A DNA stretch of 64,000 nucleotides, from the NCBI RefSeq assembly GCF_003289955.1, contig NZ_QLZR01000005.1:1-64000 (forward strand), given 5' to 3'. The translations under genes and the position numbers were made by a program. Shown here piece by piece: positions 25,136 through 34,098 of the stretch (within the stretch, counting starts at the first letter, position 1; every line of letters begins with the position of its first letter). Under the pieces are notes generated by a model. The model did not search any database. It saw nothing but the letters and a program-made list of their open reading frames with translations, and was not told the DNA's origin. This stretch comes from Planococcus halotolerans (GTDB lineage Bacteria > Bacillota > Bacilli > Bacillales_A > Planococcaceae).

Positions 25136-25783
25136 TTATAATACATAATAATAAACGGCCAGGAAATGGCACAGACTGCCGAGCAGGATGAAAATGTGGA
25201 AAATTTCATGGAAACCGGCATATTTGAAGGACAGGAAGTTTGGCTTCAACCCATAGATGATACCGCCTACTGTATACATGATGCCTCCGCCGACCAAGAG
25301 AGATAAGCCGATCGCTGACAGATTATCTGCCAAAGGCACAACGGCAAATACGATAATCCAGCCCATCACGATATAGATGGCAGTTGAAAGCCAGCGTGGT
25401 GAATGGAACCAGACCATCTTAAAGAGGATGCCGCTGATTCCAAGAACTGCCACCAGGATGAAAACGGTCCAGCCAAGGGTGCCGTCGAGTGCAATCAGGC
25501 AGAACGGCGCGTATGAGCCTGCAATCAGCAGAAAAATCATCGAATGATCCAGTTTTCTCAGAAAAGCGATGGTTTCGGGTTTTGCTTTTGCAGAATGGTA
25601 AACAGTCGATGCTGTATATAGACAGATTAAGCTTGCGCCAAAAATAATGACGGACACGATATGGAGAGTCGGTAATCCTGCAGAGCTTGCTTTGATGACC
25701 ATTGCAAAAAGTGCCGCGATGGACAAGACAGCGCCAATTAGATGGGATATAGCGTTAAAAGGTTCTCTGAAATATGTATGCAT
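25136..25783 (-). CDS. Haemolysin III family (PAQR-like) membrane protein
   Basis: A 215-residue seven-helix protein of the HlyIII/PAQR superfamily. The metal-site motifs are visible: STVYHS (helix 2 His), LDHSMIFLL with a conserved Asp-His, and FHEIFHIF near the C-terminus. Family members are thought to be membrane hydrolases; the haemolysin name is historical. The ATG follows GAGGAG. Upstream is a strong promoter with a dyad over the start of transcription (25806-25856). Confidence 0.88.
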   Translation of the reverse strand: MHTYFREPFNAISHLIGAVLSIAALFAMVIKASSAGLPTLHIVSVIIFGASLICLYTASTVYHSAKAKPETIAFLRKLDHSMIFLLIAGSYAPFCLIALDGTLGWTVFILVAVLGISGILFKMVWFHSPRWLSTAIYIVMGWIIVFAVVPLADNLSAIGLSLLVGGGIMYTVGGIIYGLKPNFLSFKYAGFHEIFHIFILLGSLCHFLAVYYYVL

Positions 25784-25805
25784 TTTAATATCTCCTCTTC
25801 GTTAT

Positions 25806-25856
25806 GTAGTTATGATAACTACTTAATATAATATACATGCTTTTTATTCTAGTCAA
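25806..25856 (-). promoter_or_regulatory. Promoter and dyad operator of the haemolysin III gene
   Basis: Reading leftward, -35 TTGACT (25856-25851) and -10 TATTAT (25833-25828) have a 17-base spacer. The perfect 17-base dyad GTAGTTAT-G-ATAACTAC (25806-25822) covers the expected start of transcription. Its half-site resembles those in the HxlR/catE region at 46.3 kb. Confidence 0.75.
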
Positions 25857-25921
25857 GCTTGGCTATTTGATGATCATAGTATAAAATCAAAGCAATAGCA
25901 TTATTGAGGGGGAGTTCGAAC

Positions 25922-26497
25922 ATGGCGGACGCCAAAGAGTTAATCAGCAGGCTCGCGCTGGAAAAAAAGATTCCGGTCGAAGAGATTCCGAAAATAGATT
26001 TATACATTGACCAGGTCATCCAGTTGTTTGATACAGGGTTCTCTGAGATGAAGAGAACTCCGGAAGACAAAATCCTGACCAAGACAATGATCAATAATTA
26101 CGCCAAAGGAAAATTATTCTATCCGGTAACCAATAAGAAATATTCCCGGAATCACGTAATGTTAATCAGCTTGATTTATCAAATGAAAAGTGCCTTGTCG
26201 ATCAATGACGTAAAAAAAGTGCTTGCCGGCATCAATGAAAAAGCCGCGCAGAAAGAAATAGACCTCAGTGAATTCTATGACAGCTATTTGGAGATCCAGC
26301 GATTTAACGACGAGATTTTCAAGAGGAATGTGGAACAGCAGGTGGAGAGAGCAGAAGCGGAGTCGGCGGACTTTGGAAATGACCGCGAAGAGATCAATAA
26401 AGTGCTGCTGATCGCTTCGCTTGTCCATATGAGCAACCTTTACAGAAGGGCGGCAGAAACTTTGGTCGATGAAATGGCGGGAGGGAAAGAGGCCTGA
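25922..26497 (+). CDS. DUF1836 protein
   Basis: A 191-residue cytosolic protein of the DUF1836 family. Conserved segments are LYIDQVIQL, LTKTMINNYAKGKLF and NKKYSRNHVMLISLIYQMK, which resemble a MerR-like helix-turn-helix core (TKTMINNY plus YSRNHVMLI). A regulator function is therefore possible but unproven. The ATG at 25922 follows GAGGGGGAG. The stop shares one base with the next ATG (TGATG), so it is in an operon with the YqxD-like gene. Confidence 0.8.
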   Translation: MADAKELISRLALEKKIPVEEIPKIDLYIDQVIQLFDTGFSEMKRTPEDKILTKTMINNYAKGKLFYPVTNKKYSRNHVMLISLIYQMKSALSINDVKKVLAGINEKAAQKEIDLSEFYDSYLEIQRFNDEIFKRNVEQQVERAEAESADFGNDREEINKVLLIASLVHMSNLYRRAAETLVDEMAGGKEA

Positions 26498-26943
26498 TGG
26501 TAAAAGTATTGATCGATGCAGACGGTTGCCCGGTGGTGGACCAGACAATCGCGGCAGCACGGAAATATAATCTGGACGTAATTCTGTTATGTGATACGTC
26601 ACATGAGATGTACCGGGAAGGCGCTGAAACGGTTACGGTTTCCAAAGGGCCGGACGCAGTCGATTTCGTGCTGGTCAACCGTGTGAAAAAAGGGGATATA
26701 GTCGTAACGCAGGATTATGGACTGGCTGCGATGGTGCTGGCGAAGCAGGGCTATCCGATTGATCAGAATGGCCGGCTTTATTCGGAAGAGAATATTGACC
26801 AGCTTTTGCACGGCCGGCATATTGCCAAAAAAATCCGGCAAGGCGGCGGGCGGATGAAAGGACCGAAAAAGCGCAAACCGGAAGACAATGAAAAATTTAC
26901 GGTGAACCTGGAAGGGTTAATCGAAAGTATAGCAGCGCATTAA
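26497..26943 (+). CDS. yqxD: YaiI/YqxD family (UPF0178) protein
   Basis: A 148-residue PIN-like domain protein of the DUF188/UPF0178 family. Motifs are VLIDADGCPVVD at the start, LLCDTSHEM, VVTQDYGLAAMVLAKG-type, and the basic region RQGGGRMKGPKKRKP near the end. The fold suggests a nuclease but no activity is established. It overlaps DUF1836 by one base and ends at a terminator. Confidence 0.93.
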   Translation: MVKVLIDADGCPVVDQTIAAARKYNLDVILLCDTSHEMYREGAETVTVSKGPDAVDFVLVNRVKKGDIVVTQDYGLAAMVLAKQGYPIDQNGRLYSEENIDQLLHGRHIAKKIRQGGGRMKGPKKRKPEDNEKFTVNLEGLIESIAAH

Positions 26944-26984
26944 ACGGTGGAGATGGCCTTGAAGAGGCTGTTCCATCGTTTTTT
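26943..26984 (+). terminator. Terminator of the DUF1836-yqxD operon
   Basis: The imperfect stem AACGGTGGA...GGCC / GGC...TTCCATCGTT is followed by a T-run of six. Confidence 0.75.
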
Positions 26985-27063
26985 CATTTCACTTGCAGGG
27001 AGTAAAATCTTTTCAAGAGGGAATAATGTAAAAAACACGGAAATTATCCGAAAGGGGATTGGC

Positions 27064-27753
27064 ATGGATAAAATATTGATCGTTGTCACGAATAGTTCGG
27101 CACTGGGGTCTAAAGGAAAGAAAACAGGATTGTGGTTGAGAGAGCTCACAGATTTTTATCATGAAGTGAAAAAACAGTACGGAGTGGACATTATCAGCAC
27201 AGCGGCTGATCGGGTGCCGATTGATCCGCGAAGCCTGGTCGGAGCTGTTACGCATAAGCAGACACGGAATTATTATATGGATGATGATTTTATGGTTCAA
27301 TTGAAAAAACCTTTGATGCCGGAGCAGGTGAATCCTGAAGATTATGCGGCAATATATTTTACCGGCGGCCACGGCACGATGATGGATTTTCCGGATAATC
27401 AAGACCTGCAGGAGTTGACCCGAAAGATTTACGAACAGGGCGGCTACGTCACCGCTGTTTGCCACGGACCAAGCGGCATCCAAAATGTTCGGCTTTCGAG
27501 TGGGCGGCTGCTGGTTTCTGGCCATGTTGTAACCGGCTTTTCGGATCGGGAAGAAAAAGTGTTGGGGATGTATAAGCACATTCCTTTTTCTCTTGAACAG
27601 GTATTGAAGGACCGCGGCGGACTCTTCAAAAAGGCTTCCGTTCCCATGGCAGCCTGCACAGTTGTTTCCGGCCGGCTCATTACAGGACAGAATCCGGCTT
27701 CTGCAAGAGGCGTCGCCCTTAAATTGCTGGATCAGCTTGAAATGATTTCATAA
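27064..27753 (+). CDS. DJ-1/PfpI superfamily (class I glutamine amidotransferase-like) protein
   Basis: A 229-residue protein of the Hsp31/DJ-1 type. The nucleophile elbow is AVCHGPSG with a catalytic Cys, preceded by YFTGGHGTMMDF. The N-terminal TGLWLREL segment supplies the conserved Glu. Relatives are chaperones or glutathione-independent glyoxalases; which applies is unknown. The ATG at 27064 follows AAGGGG. It precedes the polyketide synthase gene by only 24 bases and may be cotranscribed. Confidence 0.88.
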   Translation: MDKILIVVTNSSALGSKGKKTGLWLRELTDFYHEVKKQYGVDIISTAADRVPIDPRSLVGAVTHKQTRNYYMDDDFMVQLKKPLMPEQVNPEDYAAIYFTGGHGTMMDFPDNQDLQELTRKIYEQGGYVTAVCHGPSGIQNVRLSSGRLLVSGHVVTGFSDREEKVLGMYKHIPFSLEQVLKDRGGLFKKASVPMAACTVVSGRLITGQNPASARGVALKLLDQLEMIS

Positions 27754-27777
27754 CCTTTAGAGAAGGGAGCTATTCCG

Positions 27778-28848
27778 ATGTCGATAATCCGTAAAGTGGT
27801 GACTGAGAACGCACCGTACCATGTTGATCAAAAAGAAATCGTCCAAGTTGTCAGGAATTTATTTGGTGACCATTTCAGTGATATTGAGAGATTGCTTCGG
27901 GTTTTTGGCAATGGACAGATTGAAGGGCGATATTTTGCAGCGCCGCTGGAATGGTTTGAAAAAGAGAGAGGTTTGGAAGAAAAGAATCTCCTCTATATAG
28001 AAGAAGCTGTGCGCATGGGCAGCCGGGCAGTTGAACGATGCCTGTCAGAAAGCGGCACAGAGAAAGAGGAAGTCGATGCCTTTATTTTCGTATCCAGTTC
28101 AGGCATGTCGACGCCAACGATAGACGCCCGGATCATGAATGAATTGAAAATGCCTCCGCATATCAAGCGTTTGCCGATTTGGGGACTTGGTTGTGCGGGC
28201 GGAGCGGCGGGCCTCAGCCGGGCACATGATTATTGCAGGGCTTATCCTGAGGCAAAAGTGCTCGTTCTGTGCCTTGAATTATGCAGCCTGACTTTTCAGC
28301 GCACAGATCTTTCCAAAAGCAATTTGATCGGCACTTCCTTATTTTCAGACGGTTCGGCTTGCGCGCTGGTTACCGGCATAAAGGCGGAAGGCGATGATAC
28401 AGGGTTTTTCATCCATGATACGCAATCGACTTTGATGGCCGATTCGGAAGATGTGATGGGGTGGGATGTGAAAGATGAAGGGTTGCACGTCGTTTTCTCG
28501 CGTGATATTCCCCGGATCATCGAAAGCTGGCTGAAACCTAATTTAGATCAATTTCTGGAAAAACTGGGCAGAAAACCGGAAGATATTCTGCATTTCATTG
28601 CCCATCCGGGAGGAAAGAAAGTGCTGGGCGCTTATGAAAAATCATTGTCGATTGGAGCGGAGAAAACGGAGAACGCCAGAAATGTATTAAGGGATTTCGG
28701 CAATATGTCTTCTCCGACCGTATTATATGTTTTAAAGGAATTCATGAAACAACAGCCGAACGCAGGAGAGCAAGGCATATTGACTGCCCTCGGCCCCGGT
28801 TTCAGCTCGGAGATGCTCTGGGTGGAGTGGAGGGGACAGAACGGATGA
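27778..28848 (+). CDS. bpsA: Type III polyketide synthase (alkylpyrone synthase, BpsA-like)
   Basis: Chalcone-synthase-fold enzyme of 356 residues that condenses long-chain acyl-CoA with malonyl-CoA into alkylpyrones. The catalytic triad is visible: Cys139 in WGLGCAGG, His276 in FIAHPGG, Asn309 in FGNMSSPT. The ATG follows AGAAGGGAG. It overlaps the isoprenylcysteine-methyltransferase-like gene by 4 bases, the same pair as B. subtilis bpsA-bpsB, which make and methylate triketide pyrones. The products may be membrane lipids or pigments; product identity cannot be told from sequence. Confidence 0.93.
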   Translation: MSIIRKVVTENAPYHVDQKEIVQVVRNLFGDHFSDIERLLRVFGNGQIEGRYFAAPLEWFEKERGLEEKNLLYIEEAVRMGSRAVERCLSESGTEKEEVDAFIFVSSSGMSTPTIDARIMNELKMPPHIKRLPIWGLGCAGGAAGLSRAHDYCRAYPEAKVLVLCLELCSLTFQRTDLSKSNLIGTSLFSDGSACALVTGIKAEGDDTGFFIHDTQSTLMADSEDVMGWDVKDEGLHVVFSRDIPRIIESWLKPNLDQFLEKLGRKPEDILHFIAHPGGKKVLGAYEKSLSIGAEKTENARNVLRDFGNMSSPTVLYVLKEFMKQQPNAGEQGILTALGPGFSSEMLWVEWRGQNG

Positions 28849-29360
28849 GGGGATTCTTTTATATCGTTTTCATATTTGTGATCCTCCAGAGGTTGGCGGA
28901 AATGATTTACGCGAAATCCAATGAAAAGCAGATGAAAAAGGAAGGTGCGATTGAATCAGGAGCGGCGCATTACAAATGGATTGTGCTTCTGCATCTATTC
29001 TTTTTTATCGCTTTGCTTACCGAAGTGCTTTATTTTGACCTTCTGGATAATCGCTTTTGGTGGGTTTTCCTGATTGTTTTTGTCGTGGCGCAGATTTTAC
29101 GTGTTTGGGCGCTTGCATCGCTGGGCCGTTTCTGGAACACGAAAATACTGGTGCTGCCGGGAGCGGAAAAGGTGAAGAAAGGGCCATACCGATGGCTGCC
29201 TCACCCGAATTATATTGTAGTCGCGCTTGAAATCGCTTCTTTGCCGATGATTTTCGGAGCCTGGAGAACGGCTTTGGTGTTTAGTGCAGCGAATGCATTG
29301 CTGCTGTTGCTTGTCCGTATTCCGGCTGAAGAAAAAGCGCTTCGTGAAATGGAAGGCTGA
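28845..29360 (+). CDS. bpsB: Isoprenylcysteine carboxyl methyltransferase family (BpsB-like)
   Basis: A 171-residue membrane methyltransferase with about four or five helices. The C-terminal SAM-binding region reads KKGPYRWLPHPNYIVVALE followed by PAEEKALRE, typical of the ICMT/BpsB group. It is predicted to O-methylate the alkylpyrones made by the coupled upstream synthase. The ATG at 28845 lies in the ATGA overlap and follows GGAGGGG. Confidence 0.9.
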   Translation: MRGFFYIVFIFVILQRLAEMIYAKSNEKQMKKEGAIESGAAHYKWIVLLHLFFFIALLTEVLYFDLLDNRFWWVFLIVFVVAQILRVWALASLGRFWNTKILVLPGAEKVKKGPYRWLPHPNYIVVALEIASLPMIFGAWRTALVFSAANALLLLLVRIPAEEKALREMEG

Positions 29361-29391
29361 GAATCGTTATGAAAAATCTTCAACTTTTCTA

Positions 29392-29415
29392 GTTAAAATT
29401 GTATTTTAAGGGTAT
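29392..29415 (+). promoter_or_regulatory. Possible sigma-B-like promoter before the 94-aa protein gene
   Basis: GTTAAA (29392-29397) and GGGTAT (29410-29415) resemble the sigma-B elements GTTTAA and GGGTAT, but the spacer is only 12 bases where 13-15 is usual. It is a weak suggestion. Confidence 0.35.
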
Positions 29416-29461
29416 ACAAAATTATATGACAGGAAATATAAGTTTTATTTGGAGGGATTCG

Positions 29462-29746
29462 ATGAAGAAATCAACAATGATTACAGTATTAACCAGTGTG
29501 TTTGCGGCGGTTGCCGGAATATTTGTTTATAAATCCTATCAGGAAAAAACAAAACAGGAAGCTCTGGAAAAAGATGTAGATATGCATAACAGCCAGGAGA
29601 TCGATAAGCGTGAAAGTGTTGAAGCAGATGAAGATGACGCTGAAAAAGGCTTAACTCAACTGGATTCAGCTTACCGGGACGAATGGCAGGCAAATGCTTT
29701 CCCTCAAACGCACCGGGAGATGGAAGAGTTGGAAAAAGATAAATAA
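29462..29746 (+). CDS. Small membrane-anchored acidic protein
   Basis: A 94-residue protein with one N-terminal hydrophobic segment (about 6-24) and a strongly charged C-terminal part rich in Glu, Asp and Lys. The ATG follows TTGGAGGG. No family is recognised. A strong terminator follows at 29761. The upstream sequence has a weak sigma-B-like promoter, so a stress-linked role is possible but not established. Confidence 0.75.
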   Translation: MKKSTMITVLTSVFAAVAGIFVYKSYQEKTKQEALEKDVDMHNSQEIDKRESVEADEDDAEKGLTQLDSAYRDEWQANAFPQTHREMEELEKDK

Positions 29747-29760
29747 CGCATGAATCTATC

Positions 29761-29799
29761 AGAGCGAAAGCAGAGAGAATTCTTGCTTTCGCTCTTTTT
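29761..29799 (+). terminator. Intrinsic terminator
   Basis: A perfect 12-bp stem AGAGCGAAAGCA / TGCTTTCGCTCT is followed by TTTTT. Confidence 0.9.
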
Positions 29800-29832
29800 G
29801 CCGGTTTAATTTAGCGAGAGGAGAGAAGCCCA

Positions 29833-30921
29833 TTGTGGATCAGGAAACCCTTTTTTGAATATGCCACTGGCGCAGTGCTGATTTTGATCATCCTTTTTTT
29901 TCTGGGCAAAATCGATTATGCGCTATGGCCATTCAAAATCATTATTGCAACACTTTTCGCACCTATTTTGATTGCAGGTTTGTTTTATTATCTTCTACGT
30001 CCGTTAGTTAACCTGCTGAGGCGCTATGTACCGAAATTGGCTGGCATCGCCATTGTATTTACGGCAATCGCACTCATTCTTTCGATTGGCGTCTATTTCT
30101 TTGGTCCTACCGTTAAAGAACAAGTGGAAAGTTTTATGGAATTGGCACCGGAGAAAGTAGAGGAAGTGACAGAGGAATCCGAAACCGCTATGGCCAACTT
30201 CGAGTTTATGGGCATCCAGGGCTCGGAAATAAGGGCGAGTGCGTTATCCTATATCGAGTCTCTTTCCAAAGGACTGGTCGATAATATTGCGAGCATTTTA
30301 TCAGCGCTAATGAATATTGCGATCGTCATCATTGTCGTGCCATTTATCCTATTCTTCTTATTAAAAGATGACGAAAAGCTGGTACCGCATATAACGAAAT
30401 ATCTGTCTGAAGAACACAAACCGGAAGGCCGAAAACTATTGAAGGATGTCGACGCCACGCTATCCTCCTATATCGTCGGACAGGCCCTCGTGGCAATGAC
30501 AGTCGGTGTGATGATGTATATCGGCTATGTGATTATCGGCTTGGATTACGCATTGACCTTGGCTATTTTTGCGATGTTTCTTATAATCATCCCATTTCTG
30601 GGTCCGATTATCGGGATTATTCCAGCGCTGTTCGTAGCTTTGGTAGGAGGAGAACCTTTTATGGCAATCAAGGTCATACTGGTTCTGGTAGTTGTCCAGC
30701 AGTTGGAGGGCAATCTTGTCACACCGAATATCATGGGGAATCGTCTTAACATCCATCCATTGACGATCATATTATTATTGATGATCGCTTCTGCTCTCTA
30801 CGGTTTCATCGGGTTGTTGATTGCTATTCCACTGTATGCGGTGTTAAAAACGCTGATCCATAATTTCAGGCTTTTTATCAGGCTGAGAAAAAAGCGGGAT
30901 GTTGCCGAAAGTTCCAGTTAA
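29833..30921 (+). CDS. AI-2E family transporter (first copy)
   Basis: A 362-residue, roughly eight-helix membrane protein of the PerM/AI-2E family. The conserved central region reads YIVGQALVAMTVGVMMYIGYVIIGLDYAL, followed by PFLGPIIGIIPA and QQLEGNLVTPNIMGNRLNIHPL. Some members export autoinducer-2 or act as sodium-proton antiporters; the function here is open. It starts with TTG at 29833 behind AGAGGAG. A second copy with the same layout lies at 53.6 kb. Confidence 0.9.
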   Translation: MWIRKPFFEYATGAVLILIILFFLGKIDYALWPFKIIIATLFAPILIAGLFYYLLRPLVNLLRRYVPKLAGIAIVFTAIALILSIGVYFFGPTVKEQVESFMELAPEKVEEVTEESETAMANFEFMGIQGSEIRASALSYIESLSKGLVDNIASILSALMNIAIVIIVVPFILFFLLKDDEKLVPHITKYLSEEHKPEGRKLLKDVDATLSSYIVGQALVAMTVGVMMYIGYVIIGLDYALTLAIFAMFLIIIPFLGPIIGIIPALFVALVGGEPFMAIKVILVLVVVQQLEGNLVTPNIMGNRLNIHPLTIILLLMIASALYGFIGLLIAIPLYAVLKTLIHNFRLFIRLRKKRDVAESSS

Positions 30922-31006
30922 GTTGACAGAATATATGATTATCTTATCAAGTATAAGAATATTATGATATATTAGACATGTACTTAATTTATTCAAAGGG
31001 GGAAAT

Positions 31007-31801
31007 ATGATGAAGAAGTTCAGTTTTATTGTGATGCTTTTAGCATTGATGCTTTTCATCGCTGCATGTGGATCTGATGAAGAATCGACTTCCGGGGGAG
31101 AAGGAAGCGGTACTGAAGGCGGCGAAAACAAAACATACCAAGTAGGAATCGATACGACTTACCCACCGTTCGAATATGAAGTGGACGGGGAATATACAGG
31201 GATTGATATTGACCTGATCAATGCGATTGCTGAAAATCAAGGTTTCGATATCGAATTCAATCCAATGGACTTTGGCGGAATCATTCCGGCTTTGCAAGCG
31301 GGCCAATTGGATATTGCGATTGCTGGGATGAGTATTACGGATGAACGGAAAGAAATAGTGGATTTCTCTGATCCGTATTTCGATGCAGGATTGACGCTGG
31401 TCGTTCAATCAGATAACTCGGAAATCACTTCTTTGGAAGACCTGGAAGGCAAAACAGTTGCCGTTAAGAGCGGAACAACGGGAGCACAATTTGCTCGCGA
31501 TAACGAAGAGGAATATGGTTATGAAATTGCACAATTTGAAGACAGCCCATCTATGTTCCAGGAAGTATCGAACGGCAACGCGGATGTCCTTCTTGAAGAT
31601 TACCCAGTCATCGCCTATGCGATTGCTGAAAGTGGCCTTGAGCTGAAAACTGTAGGTGACCGTCTGACTGGTGACCAATATGGTATTGCAGTGCTGAAAG
31701 GCGAAAATGCTGAAGTGCTTGAAAAAATCAATGCAGGCCTTCAGGAATTGCGCGACAGCGGCGAATATGATGAAATTTTGAACAAGTATATTTCTGAATA
31801 A
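31007..31801 (+). CDS. Amino-acid ABC transporter substrate-binding lipoprotein
   Basis: A 264-residue periplasmic-binding type lipoprotein: signal peptide with lipobox IAAC, a short Ser/Gly/Glu-rich linker, then a family 3 solute-binding domain. Visible motifs are YPPFEYEVDGEYTGIDIDL, AGMSITDERKEIVDFSDPYF and AVKSGTTGA. It binds a polar amino acid outside the membrane. It is first in a three-gene operon with a hairpin after it that probably keeps its transcript in excess. Two adjacent ATGs (31007 and 31010) are equally good. Confidence 0.93.
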   Translation: MMKKFSFIVMLLALMLFIAACGSDEESTSGGEGSGTEGGENKTYQVGIDTTYPPFEYEVDGEYTGIDIDLINAIAENQGFDIEFNPMDFGGIIPALQAGQLDIAIAGMSITDERKEIVDFSDPYFDAGLTLVVQSDNSEITSLEDLEGKTVAVKSGTTGAQFARDNEEEYGYEIAQFEDSPSMFQEVSNGNADVLLEDYPVIAYAIAESGLELKTVGDRLTGDQYGIAVLKGENAEVLEKINAGLQELRDSGEYDEILNKYISE

Positions 31802-31809
31802 GAAACTGG

Positions 31810-31841
31810 ATGCAGCGCGCAGATGCGCGCTGCATTTTTTT
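31810..31841 (+). terminator. Intercistronic terminator-like hairpin after the binding-protein gene
   Basis: A perfect 11-bp GC-rich stem ATGCAGCGCGC / GCGCGCTGCAT with loop AGAT is followed by a T-run of seven. Since the permease gene follows at 20 bases, it likely acts as a partial terminator giving more binding protein than permease, and protects the 3' end of the shorter transcript. Confidence 0.8.
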
Positions 31842-31860
31842 ATGGAAAGGGGTTATGTGA

Positions 31861-32505
31861 ATGGATACATGGATTAATGCCTTACCGTATTTACTGGAAG
31901 GCTTGCAAATTACACTCTATATTTTCTTTATCGCCATTATTATCGGATTTCTAATTGGTCTGCTTATGGCCCTGCTGCGCTTGTCGCCGTTTAAAATATT
32001 GAACTGGATCGCCAAGATATTCGTTGATGCAATCCGGGGTACACCGTTTATCGTTCAATTGTTCTTCATTTACTTTGGATTGAACTCATTAGATTTTATT
32101 TCAATGGACAATACCACAGCCGGTATTGTAACGGTGGCAATTAATGCCGGGGCTTATTTCTCGGAAATCATCCGGGCCGGTATTCAATCGATCGATAAAG
32201 GGCAAACGGAAGCGGCGCGTTCACTGGGTTTAAATTCGACTCAAAATATGCGCCACATTATCTTGCCGCAAGCATTCAGAAGAATGCTGCCGACTTTTAC
32301 CAACCAGGCAATTATTTCCCTGAAAGATACTTCGCTCTTGTCAGTAATCGGTGTTGCCGATTTGACCCAGGAAGGGCGTATCCAGGCAAGTGCCACTTTC
32401 CAGGCGTTTGAAATCTACTTGCTGCTTGGTATTATTTACTTCATCGTCATATACTTGCTCTCCATGCTGGCGAGCTTTGTAGAAAGGAAGTTTGTATTAC
32501 GATGA
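31861..32505 (+). CDS. Amino-acid ABC transporter permease
   Basis: A 214-residue HisM/GlnP-type inner-membrane permease with about five helices. The EAA motif is present as [20 protein letters not shown]. Other family segments: [19 protein letters not shown] and the C-terminal FVERKFVLR. The ATG follows AAAGGGG. The stop overlaps the ATPase gene by 4 bases. Confidence 0.94.
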   Translation: MDTWINALPYLLEGLQITLYIFFIAIIIGFLIGLLMALLRLSPFKILNWIAKIFVDAIRGTPFIVQLFFIYFGLNSLDFISMDNTTAGIVTVAINAGAYFSEIIRAGIQSIDKGQTEAARSLGLNSTQNMRHIILPQAFRRMLPTFTNQAIISLKDTSLLSVIGVADLTQEGRIQASATFQAFEIYLLLGIIYFIVIYLLSMLASFVERKFVLR

Positions 32506-33230
32506 CTATGATCAGAGTGGAAAACCTAAAAAAATCATTCGGTGATCTTGAAGTTATAAAAGATATGAGTACAGTGGTCGAAGAAAAGGAAGTCATCTGT
32601 GTTATCGGTCCATCCGGTTCAGGTAAAAGTACTTTTCTTCGCTGTTTGAACCGGCTGGAAGAGATTACGGACGGCCATGTTTATATTGAAGGTGTCGATA
32701 TTACGGATCCGAAGAATAATATCAATAAAATTCGTCAGGACGTCGGCATGGTGTTCCAACAGTTCAATCTGTTTCCGCATAAGACGGTGATGCAAAATGT
32801 AACACTGGCGCCTATGAAACTGAAAAATATGGACAAAGCCGCTGTTGAGAAAAAAGCGTATGAATTGCTCGATAAAGTAGGGTTGCGCGAAAAGGCAAAG
32901 GCTTATCCAGGCGAACTTTCAGGTGGACAAAAGCAGCGCGTCGCGATTGCGAGAGCGCTTGCCATGGACCCGAAAATCATGCTGTTTGATGAGCCGACAT
33001 CTGCACTTGACCCTGAAATGGTCGGAGATGTGCTTGATGTAATGAAGGAACTTGCGCGGGAAGGCATGACAATGGTGGTTGTAACCCACGAAATGGGCTT
33101 CGCTGCTGAGATGGGCGACCGTGTGCTGTTTATCGATGGCGGTTATATCGTCGAAGAAAATGTTCCGAAGGAATTATTCGGCAATCCGCAGCACGAACGG
33201 ACGAAAGCATTCTTGAGCAAAATTTTGTAG
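32502..33230 (+). CDS. Amino-acid ABC transporter ATP-binding protein
   Basis: A 242-residue ATPase of the GlnQ/ArtM group. Walker [11 protein letters not shown]-loop [10 protein letters not shown], signature LSGGQKQR, Walker [13 protein letters not shown] and switch His in VVVTHEMGF are all intact. It powers uptake by the two upstream proteins and is coupled to the permease by an ATGA overlap. A strong terminator follows directly. Confidence 0.96.
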   Translation: MTMIRVENLKKSFGDLEVIKDMSTVVEEKEVICVIGPSGSGKSTFLRCLNRLEEITDGHVYIEGVDITDPKNNINKIRQDVGMVFQQFNLFPHKTVMQNVTLAPMKLKNMDKAAVEKKAYELLDKVGLREKAKAYPGELSGGQKQRVAIARALAMDPKIMLFDEPTSALDPEMVGDVLDVMKELAREGMTMVVVTHEMGFAAEMGDRVLFIDGGYIVEENVPKELFGNPQHERTKAFLSKIL

Positions 33231-33234
33231 ACAG

Positions 33235-33270
33235 AAAAACTCCTTACCGAGATTTCGGTAAGGAGTTTTT
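33235..33270 (+). terminator. Terminator of the amino-acid ABC operon
   Basis: A perfect 16-bp stem AAAAACTCCTTACCGA / TCGGTAAGGAGTTTTT with loop GATT. Confidence 0.93.
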
Positions 33271-33299
33271 GTTTGTTGAAAAAGAAAAAGCTTAGTAAT

Positions 33300-33495
33300 C
33301 GATATTGCGCAAAACAGCTTCGAAGACATTAGCCGACGCTTGCGAGGCTAAGTCTTTGCGACGAAGCAGCGCAGCGATGCAGGAGCACGATTTTAAATAC
33401 TTGTAGATTACGCACTTCGCCGAAACGGAGTTGGAAAGCCAACTCCGTTTCTGTCCCTGCATCGCTGCGCTAGCTTCGAGACATTAAAAGATATG
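33300..33495. repeat. Structured intergenic element with long inverted repeat
   Basis: The arms AGCGCAGCGATGCAGG (33368-33383) and CCTGCATCGCTGCGCT (33456-33471) are perfect. With a one-base bulge, CGAAGC/GCTTCG extends them to about 22 bp. Smaller hairpins lie inside and outside: GGAGTTGG/CCAACTCC (33428-33447) and TTAGCC/GGCTAA (33329-33351). It contains no supported gene and lies between two terminators. Confidence 0.7.
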
Positions 33496-33534
33496 CAGCG
33501 AAATGATTAAAGCAGATGATATTTCTCGACAGTT

Positions 33535-33573
33535 AAAGATCCTTACCGGAAAAATTCCGATAAGGATCTTTTT
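33535..33573. terminator. Bidirectional terminator past ppiB
   Basis: The stem AAAGATCCTTA...GGAA / TTCC...TAAGGATCTTT is followed by TTTTT. It lies just past the stop of the leftward ppiB gene and has A/T-rich flanks on both sides. Its core is close to that of the terminator at 33235. Confidence 0.85.
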
Positions 33574-33578
33574 GCTTC

Positions 33579-34022
33579 TTATTCTTCGTCAAACACATGT
33601 ACTTTCGTCATTTTGTCGCCGTTTTTCATTGCGCGTGCAACTTCCACGCCTGCAGCGTCGACTTGGCCGAACACAGTGTGTACGCCGTCAAGATGCGGCT
33701 GAGGCTCGTGAACGATAAAGAATTGGCTTGAGCCAGTATCTTTTCCTGCATGTGCCATTGATAGGCTGCCAGCTTGGTGTTTACGTGGGTTGCCTTCAGT
33801 TTCACACTTGATCGTTTTGCCGCTGCCGCCAGCGCCAGTTCCAGTCGGGTCGCCGCCTTGGCTAACGAAGCCTGGAATTACACGGTGGAATGTTACATCG
33901 TTATAGAAACCGGAATTTGCCAGTTCCTCAAAGTTTGCTACAGTATTTGGTGCTTCATTCGGGAAAAGTTCGAAATTGATAATTTCGCCGTTTTCCATGT
34001 GGATGTGGCCTTTTTTCGCCAT
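33579..34022 (-). CDS. ppiB: Peptidyl-prolyl cis-trans isomerase (cyclophilin) PpiB
   Basis: A 147-residue cytosolic cyclophilin. The active-site segments are [14 protein letters not shown] (Arg and Phe of the site), SSQFFIVH and the loop [12 protein letters not shown]. It catalyses proline isomerisation during protein folding. I chose the ATG at 34022 since AAAAGGAG lies 9 bases upstream; the earlier ATG at 34031 is directly against that site. Confidence 0.95.
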   Translation of the reverse strand: MAKKGHIHMENGEIINFELFPNEAPNTVANFEELANSGFYNDVTFHRVIPGFVSQGGDPTGTGAGGSGKTIKCETEGNPRKHQAGSLSMAHAGKDTGSSQFFIVHEPQPHLDGVHTVFGQVDAAGVEVARAMKNGDKMTKVHVFDEE

Positions 34023-34098
34023 TAAAAACATCTCCTTTTCGGTTTGTTCATTCTCAAGTATAGCGATTTTGATGGTCTGTGTATAATGATTTGACGGT

